Source: Bacteroidales bacterium
GTDB taxonomy: Bacteria; Bacteroidota; Bacteroidia; Bacteroidales; Paludibacteraceae
NCBI GenBank assembly: GCA_900767595.1
Contig: CAAFZS010000028.1
Location: 1-26,374 of the forward strand
Direction: 5' to 3'
Length of the DNA stretch: 26,374 nucleotides
Part shown: one piece after another, positions 23,035 through 26,374 of the stretch
Position numbering within the stretch: position 1 is the first letter of the stretch
Layout: each line of letters starts with the position of its first letter
The notes under the pieces: model-generated
The model's input: the letters and a program-made list of their open reading frames with translations, nothing else
Database searches by the model: none
What the model was told of the DNA's origin: nothing
Position numbers and translations under genes: made by a program

Positions 23035-24139
23035 GTTTAAACTCCCCGATAGTCAACTGGCACAGTATCCGGCTCCCTATCGTGACGAAGCACGGATGAT
23101 GGTTGTTCATCGTCAGTCGGGTGTCATCGAGCATATGCTCGTTAAGGATATCGTTAATCTTTTTAAGGAAGGAGACTTGTTTATCTTCAATGATACCGCC
23201 ACTTTCCCTGCCCGCCTCTATGGGCGTAAGGAGAAGACGCAGGCGGAGATCGAGGTTTTCCTCTTGCGCGAGCTGCAGCAGCAGAACCACTATTGGGATG
23301 TGCTCGTTGATCCGGCGCGTAAGATCCGCGTAGGCAATAAGTTGAACTTCGATGAGGACCCGGCCATTCAGGCGGAGGTGATTGACAACACCACTTCTCG
23401 CGGTCGTACTTTCCGTTTCTTGACGGACTATGCCGAGGAGGAGTTAACGGATAAACTGTATGCTATTGGTCATACGCCCTTGCCGCATTATATCATGCGT
23501 CCGTTGGACGACGACCTGCGCGAGGAGTTTAAGAAAGCCTTCAACCTCGAGGACGATGTCGATATCGATGCTTATGTAGAGGCGATGGATAAGGAACGTT
23601 ACCAATCGGTCTTCGCCAAGAAGGTGGGTGCGGTAGCTGCTCCGGCCGCTTGTTTGCATTTCAGTAAGCAACTGGTTAAACGTATGGAGATTCAGGGTAT
23701 TGAGCACGAGTGCTTGACTTCGCATATGTCGCTGGGCAACTTCAAGTCTGTGGATGTAGAGGACTTGACCAAGCATAAGGTAGAGAGCGAGCAGATCAGT
23801 ATCCCGCAATCGCTGGTAGATGCCGTAACGAAGGCGCACGCGAATGACCGTCGTATCTGCGCGGTAGGTACGGAGGTGATGCGCGCCCTGGAGCACGTGG
23901 TAGGTACCAATGGTCAGATCAAGGCTTATGACGGTTGGACAAATAAGTTCATCTATCCGCCGTATGATTTCACGGTAGCGAATGCGTTCTTTGTCAATTT
24001 CTATATGCCCATCTCCACCCAGCAGCTGATGGTCAGTGCCTTCGGAGGTTTTGAGGTTATCAAAGAGGCGTACGATGTGGCTCTCAAGGAGGGTTACCGT
24101 TTTGGCGATTATGGTGACGCTATGTTGATTATCGATTGA
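23015..24139 (+). CDS. queA: QueA-like S-adenosylmethionine:tRNA ribosyltransferase-isomerase
   Basis: A 374-residue protein of the QueA family, which adds the epoxycyclopentane group to queuosine precursor in tRNA. The start MKLSQFKFKLP at 23015 is preferred to an ATG 18 bases upstream because relatives begin this way. Family features include FPARLYG, WDVLVDPARKIRVG, RICAVGTEVMRALE, GWTNKFIYPPYDF and GYRFGDYGDAMLI. Three signature positions are altered: FNDTATFPARL where FNDTxVxPARL is usual, AAPAACLHF (208-216) where AAPTAGLHF is usual, and TSHMSLGNF (235-243) where TLHVGLGxF is usual. An extra segment rich in Asp/Glu, about residues 165-192, precedes the ERYQSVFAK block. It may be a divergent QueA or a relative with changed function. 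Confidence 0.85.
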   Translation: MKLSQFKFKLPDSQLAQYPAPYRDEARMMVVHRQSGVIEHMLVKDIVNLFKEGDLFIFNDTATFPARLYGRKEKTQAEIEVFLLRELQQQNHYWDVLVDPARKIRVGNKLNFDEDPAIQAEVIDNTTSRGRTFRFLTDYAEEELTDKLYAIGHTPLPHYIMRPLDDDLREEFKKAFNLEDDVDIDAYVEAMDKERYQSVFAKKVGAVAAPAACLHFSKQLVKRMEIQGIEHECLTSHMSLGNFKSVDVEDLTKHKVESEQISIPQSLVDAVTKAHANDRRICAVGTEVMRALEHVVGTNGQIKAYDGWTNKFIYPPYDFTVANAFFVNFYMPISTQQLMVSAFGGFEVIKEAYDVALKEGYRFGDYGDAMLIID

Positions 24140-24801
24140 TGCAAGTACGTATCCACGATAGTTGGCGACAAGTATTGCAGCCCGAGTTTGACAAGCCTTA
24201 CTTCGAGCTGCTTACTTCTTTTGTGAGGCGGGAGTATCAGACCAAGACCTGTTTCCCTCCTGCCGCACAGATCTTCCATGCTTTCGATGTCTGCCCGTTC
24301 GATCAGGTGCGGGTGGTCATCATCGGGCAGGACCCGTACCACGAACCCGGGCAGGCGCAAGGGCTCTGTTTCTCCGTCAATGATGGTATACGGATACCGC
24401 CTTCGCTGGTGAATATCTATAAGGAGATTCACGACGACTTGGGCACACCCGTTCCCGCTTCGGGTAACCTGCTTCGGTGGGCAGAACAGGGGGTGTTGTT
24501 GTTAAACGCCACCTTGACGGTCGAGGCGCATAAGGCGGGTAGTCATCAGAATAAAGGTTGGGAAGAACTGACCGATGCGGTCATTCAGGCACTTAATGAG
24601 AAAAAGGAGCATCTTGTTTTCTTGCTTTGGGGCAGTTATGCGCAGCGTAAGGGTCAGTTCATTGACCGCAAGCGGCATTGTGTCTTAACCGCAGCGCATC
24701 CCAGTCCCTTAAGCGCGTATAACGGTTTCTTCGGCTGCCGCCATTTCTCTCAGGCGAATGCCTACCTCACTTCCCACCACCTTCCCCCCATTGAGTGGTA
24801 A
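24139..24801 (+). CDS. ung: uracil-DNA glycosylase, family 1
   Basis: A 220-residue family 1 uracil-DNA glycosylase, which removes uracil from DNA as the first step of base excision repair. The water-activating motif GQDPYHEPGQAQGLCFS (residues 63-79, Asp65 and Tyr67) and the second motif HPSPLSAYNGFFGC (187-200, His187) are both intact. The ATG at 24139 shares one base with the queA stop (TGATG); a TTG one codon earlier is possible but not needed. It is the last gene of the overlapping block that starts at gldN. No clear terminator follows; the next 150 bases hold the direct repeats and promoter of the DUF4143 ATPase gene. Confidence 0.96.
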   Translation: MQVRIHDSWRQVLQPEFDKPYFELLTSFVRREYQTKTCFPPAAQIFHAFDVCPFDQVRVVIIGQDPYHEPGQAQGLCFSVNDGIRIPPSLVNIYKEIHDDLGTPVPASGNLLRWAEQGVLLLNATLTVEAHKAGSHQNKGWEELTDAVIQALNEKKEHLVFLLWGSYAQRKGQFIDRKRHCVLTAAHPSPLSAYNGFFGCRHFSQANAYLTSHHLPPIEW

Positions 24802-24808
24802 ACAACCA

Positions 24809-24895
24809 TCCGCAAAATTGCGTAATTTTACACAAAATTGCGGAATTATAGCCAAATCTTCCGCAAAATTGCGTAATTTTACACAAAATTGCGGA
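24809..24895. repeat. 36-bp perfect direct repeat pair upstream of the AAA/DUF4143 gene
   Basis: Copies at 24809-24844 and 24860-24895 are identical and separated by 15 bases. Each copy begins TCCGCAA and ends TTGCGGA (inverted 7-bp arms) and contains the 10-mer CAAAATTGCG twice. The four 10-mers start at 24813, 24833, 24864 and 24884, distances of 20, 31 and 20 bases, that is about two, three and two helical turns. The array ends 5 bases before the -33 box of the next promoter, so operator sites for a regulator are a reasonable guess. Confidence 0.95.
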
Positions 24896-24900
24896 TAAAA

Positions 24901-24932
24901 TTTGGTTATATGGTAAAAATATAGTATCTTTG
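24901..24932 (+). promoter_or_regulatory. Bacteroidota-type promoter of the AAA/DUF4143 ATPase gene
   Basis: TTTG at 24901-24904 and TATCTTTG at 24925-24932 with a 20-base spacer, a full match. It predicts a start near 24937 and a leader of about 15 bases before the ATG at 24954. An in-frame TTG at 24930 is inside the -7 box and was not used as the start. Confidence 0.8.
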
Positions 24933-24953
24933 CAACCAAAATTAGAAAAACTT

Positions 24954-26210
24954 ATGGATTATATTCGGCGAGATCTTTATTTACAACGCTTGATTGATAG
25001 CAAAGACAATCAAGAAGTCAAAATCATTACGGGTCCAAGACGATCAGGTAAGTCATGGTTATTAAGTCATATTTATTATGATTATCTAATAGCTCAAGGT
25101 GTTCCCGAACAAAATATTATTCACATCTCTTTTGACATTGACGACGAGAACACGCAAGACGAGTTGACTACTCCGAAGGCGTTAAAAGACTATTTGTATA
25201 AACGTATAGCAGATTCAGATCAATCCTATTACGTCATGTTGGATGAGGTGCAAGAAGTAGAAGGTTTTGAAAAGATTGTGAATGGCTTAAATGCAAAATC
25301 AAATGTAGATGTTTATATTACGGGCAGTAACAGTCATTTTCTTAGTTCGGATATTAACACACTCTTTAGAGGACGCGGGGAAGAAATTCACATCTATCCT
25401 CTTTCTTTTAAAGAATTTTGCTCTAACAGGACAGAACCCATTGCTTCCTTATGGAAAGAATACTATACTTATGGAGGGTTACCCGGGATATTGCATTTTT
25501 CTCAACCCGAAAAAAAGATTAACTATTTACAGCGACTATGGAAGAAGACCTATTTAGCAGATGTTAAAGATCGTCATTCTATTCAAAATACGGAAGCATT
25601 AGAAGCATTAACTGATGAGTTGTGTTCTTCAATAGGCTCGTTAACTAATGCCCATAAGTTGGCAAACACGATTCATTCGGTAATGCACATTAAGGTAGAT
25701 AATGAAACCATAGCCTCCTATCTTCAATATCTTGAAGATGCCTTTTTGTTTGAAGGTACTAAACGTTACAACATCAAAGGCAAACGATACTTTGAATCCA
25801 TCAAGAAGTACTATTGTTGTGATGTCGGTTTACGAAATGCACGACTCAACTATCGACAACAAGAGATAACGCATATTATGGAAAACATCATCTACAACGA
25901 ATTAAAAATCCGTGGATTTGTAGTAGATGTAGGAGTGGTAGAGATTAGAGAGAAGCAAGACAACGCATTATCCCAAGTTCAATACGAAGTGGATTTTATT
26001 GCCACTAACGGATTGCAAAAATACTATATCCAATCTGCCTATCATCTTGATTCTAAGGAAAAGAAAGAGCAGGAACTGAAATCGCTGCGCAAGATTGATG
26101 ACAGTTTTCAAAAGATTGTAATCGTTGGAGATGATATTGTTCCTTATACGGATGAAGAAGGTATAACCTATATGGGTATTTTTCACTTCCTTCTCAACGC
26201 CTCCTTATAA
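24954..26210 (+). CDS. AAA family ATPase with DUF4143 C-terminal domain
   Basis: A 418-residue cytosolic ATPase of the AAA_14/DUF4143 type, found in many copies in Bacteroidota and of unknown function. Walker A is GPRRSGKS (27-34), Walker B YYVMLDE (92-98), sensor 1 YITGSNS (121-127), and FRGRGEEIHIYPLSF (138-152) is the family signature. DUF4143 begins near residue 195 (KKTYLADVKDRHSI). The tail resembles the PD-(D/E)XK nuclease core: ENIIYNELKIRG with Glu315 and VQYEVDFIA with Asp347, but the third motif reads YYIQSAY instead of an E-x-K, so nuclease activity is doubtful. The gene is more A+T-rich than ung (about 37% against 50% G+C in 60-base samples) and lies next to an insertion sequence, so acquisition by transfer is likely. 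Confidence 0.92.
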   Translation: MDYIRRDLYLQRLIDSKDNQEVKIITGPRRSGKSWLLSHIYYDYLIAQGVPEQNIIHISFDIDDENTQDELTTPKALKDYLYKRIADSDQSYYVMLDEVQEVEGFEKIVNGLNAKSNVDVYITGSNSHFLSSDINTLFRGRGEEIHIYPLSFKEFCSNRTEPIASLWKEYYTYGGLPGILHFSQPEKKINYLQRLWKKTYLADVKDRHSIQNTEALEALTDELCSSIGSLTNAHKLANTIHSVMHIKVDNETIASYLQYLEDAFLFEGTKRYNIKGKRYFESIKKYYCCDVGLRNARLNYRQQEITHIMENIIYNELKIRGFVVDVGVVEIREKQDNALSQVQYEVDFIATNGLQKYYIQSAYHLDSKEKKEQELKSLRKIDDSFQKIVIVGDDIVPYTDEEGITYMGIFHFLLNASL

Positions 26211-26212
26211 CA

Positions 26213-26254
26213 AAAAATGAGCCCCGTCAATACAAAAATGAGCCCCGTCAATAC
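26213..26254. repeat. 21-bp perfect tandem duplication next to the IS end
   Basis: Two identical 21-base units, 26213-26233 and 26234-26254, each ending ATGAGCCCCGTCAATAC. They lie between the ATPase stop and the IS end that begins near 26256. Repeated motifs of about 20 bp are typical of the termini of some IS families such as IS21, so this could be the remnant of a second element; that is inference. Confidence 0.9.
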
Positions 26255-26255
26255 G

Positions 26256-26374
26256 TGAAGTGACCCAAAAAAGTTAGACACTTTTAAAAGGGGAATGGCA
26301 CAAATTTACTCATTTGAGGACAAGTTAAAAGCGGTCCTACAGTGTAAGGAAGGTTACACACCATGGATGGTCGA
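26256..26374 (+). mobile_element. left end of an IS3-family (IS150-like) insertion sequence
   Basis: The stretch from 26256 begins TGAAGTGACCCAAAAAAGTT and continues AGACAC, which resembles the terminal inverted repeats of IS150-like elements (TGTACTGACCC, then AAAAGTT), and is followed 39 bases later by the start of a typical orfA. The right end and any target duplication lie beyond the window. The exact first base is uncertain by a few positions. Confidence 0.75.
26295..26374 (+). CDS. IS3-family transposase orfA, N-terminal fragment
   Basis: An open frame that begins at the ATG at 26295 and runs off the window end after 26 codons. The peptide starts MAQIYSFEDKLKAVLQCKEG, which matches the first helix of the OrfA helix-turn-helix proteins of IS150-like elements (Y-x-F-x-x-K-L-x-x-V). 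OrfA binds the IS ends and is fused to the integrase-like OrfB by programmed frameshifting in this family. The truncation is only due to the window edge. Confidence 0.7.
   Translation, partial: MAQIYSFEDKLKAVLQCKEGYTPWMV

Noticed and set aside
24809..24895. Direct repeats considered as a CRISPR remnant
   Set aside because: There are only two copies, the interval of 15 bases is too short for a spacer, and no cas gene is present.
24709..24939. A 76-codon open frame on the minus strand with a repeated FCVKLRNFA peptide
   Set aside because: It is the translation of the two 36-bp direct repeats plus the antisense of the ung 3' end, not a protein gene.

Overview
The window looks like chromosomal DNA of a Bacteroidota species, most likely order Bacteroidales. 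The reasons are a complete type IX secretion core in the order porP-gldK-gldL-gldM-gldN, Bacteroidota-type promoters (TTTG, 20 bases, TAnnTTTG), families largely restricted to the phylum (DUF4954, the small acidic DUF2795-like protein, DUF3098, a fused SpmA-SpmB protein), and the near absence of Shine-Dalgarno sequences. No rRNA, tRNA or CRISPR array was recognised.

Layout. (1) 1-3931, minus strand: dnaN (sliding clamp), a DEDDh 3'-5' exonuclease and a DUF4954 beta-helix protein, joined by 1- and 4-base overlaps and driven by a promoter at 3999-4030; positions 1-36 hold nothing I can name. (2) 4035-4972, plus: murI, from a promoter back to back with that of dnaN. (3) 12799 down to 4975, minus: one long apparent operon, fused spmAB - ybeY - DUF975 membrane protein - polA - hflX - phosphohexomutase, whose non-overlapping spacers are filled with short tandem repeats. 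(4) 12804-14169, plus: a methyltransferase and a cob(I)alamin adenosyltransferase, from a promoter back to back with that of spmAB. (5) 14213-20446, plus: a new promoter, a 73-residue acidic protein, then porP-gldKLMN. (6) 20446-24801, plus: ftsX-like, DUF3098, uppP, truB, queA-like and ung, every junction overlapping, so this block is probably read through from gldN. (7) 24802-26374: a more A+T-rich accessory end with a 36-bp direct repeat pair, a promoter, an AAA/DUF4143 ATPase, a 21-bp tandem duplication and the left end of an IS3-family (IS150-like) element cut by the window edge.

How the genes fit together. Region 5 encodes the outer-membrane, periplasmic and inner-membrane motor parts of the type IX secretion system. 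Regions 2 and 6 supply cell-wall precursor functions (D-glutamate, undecaprenyl phosphate recycling, an FtsX-type divisome protein) and tRNA modification. Regions 1 and 3 carry replication and repair (clamp, proofreading-type exonuclease, Pol I) and ribosome maturation (YbeY, HflX).

The most unusual points are: two divergent promoter pairs with exactly the same geometry; several starts that look leaderless or nearly so; a DNA polymerase I that appears to have lost its 3'-5' exonuclease domain; tandem 7-, 8-, 9- and 14-mers in spacers and inside murI and polA; a QueA with altered signature motifs; and four helically phased 10-mers upstream of the DUF4143 ATPase. I did not find a clearly novel multi-gene system.
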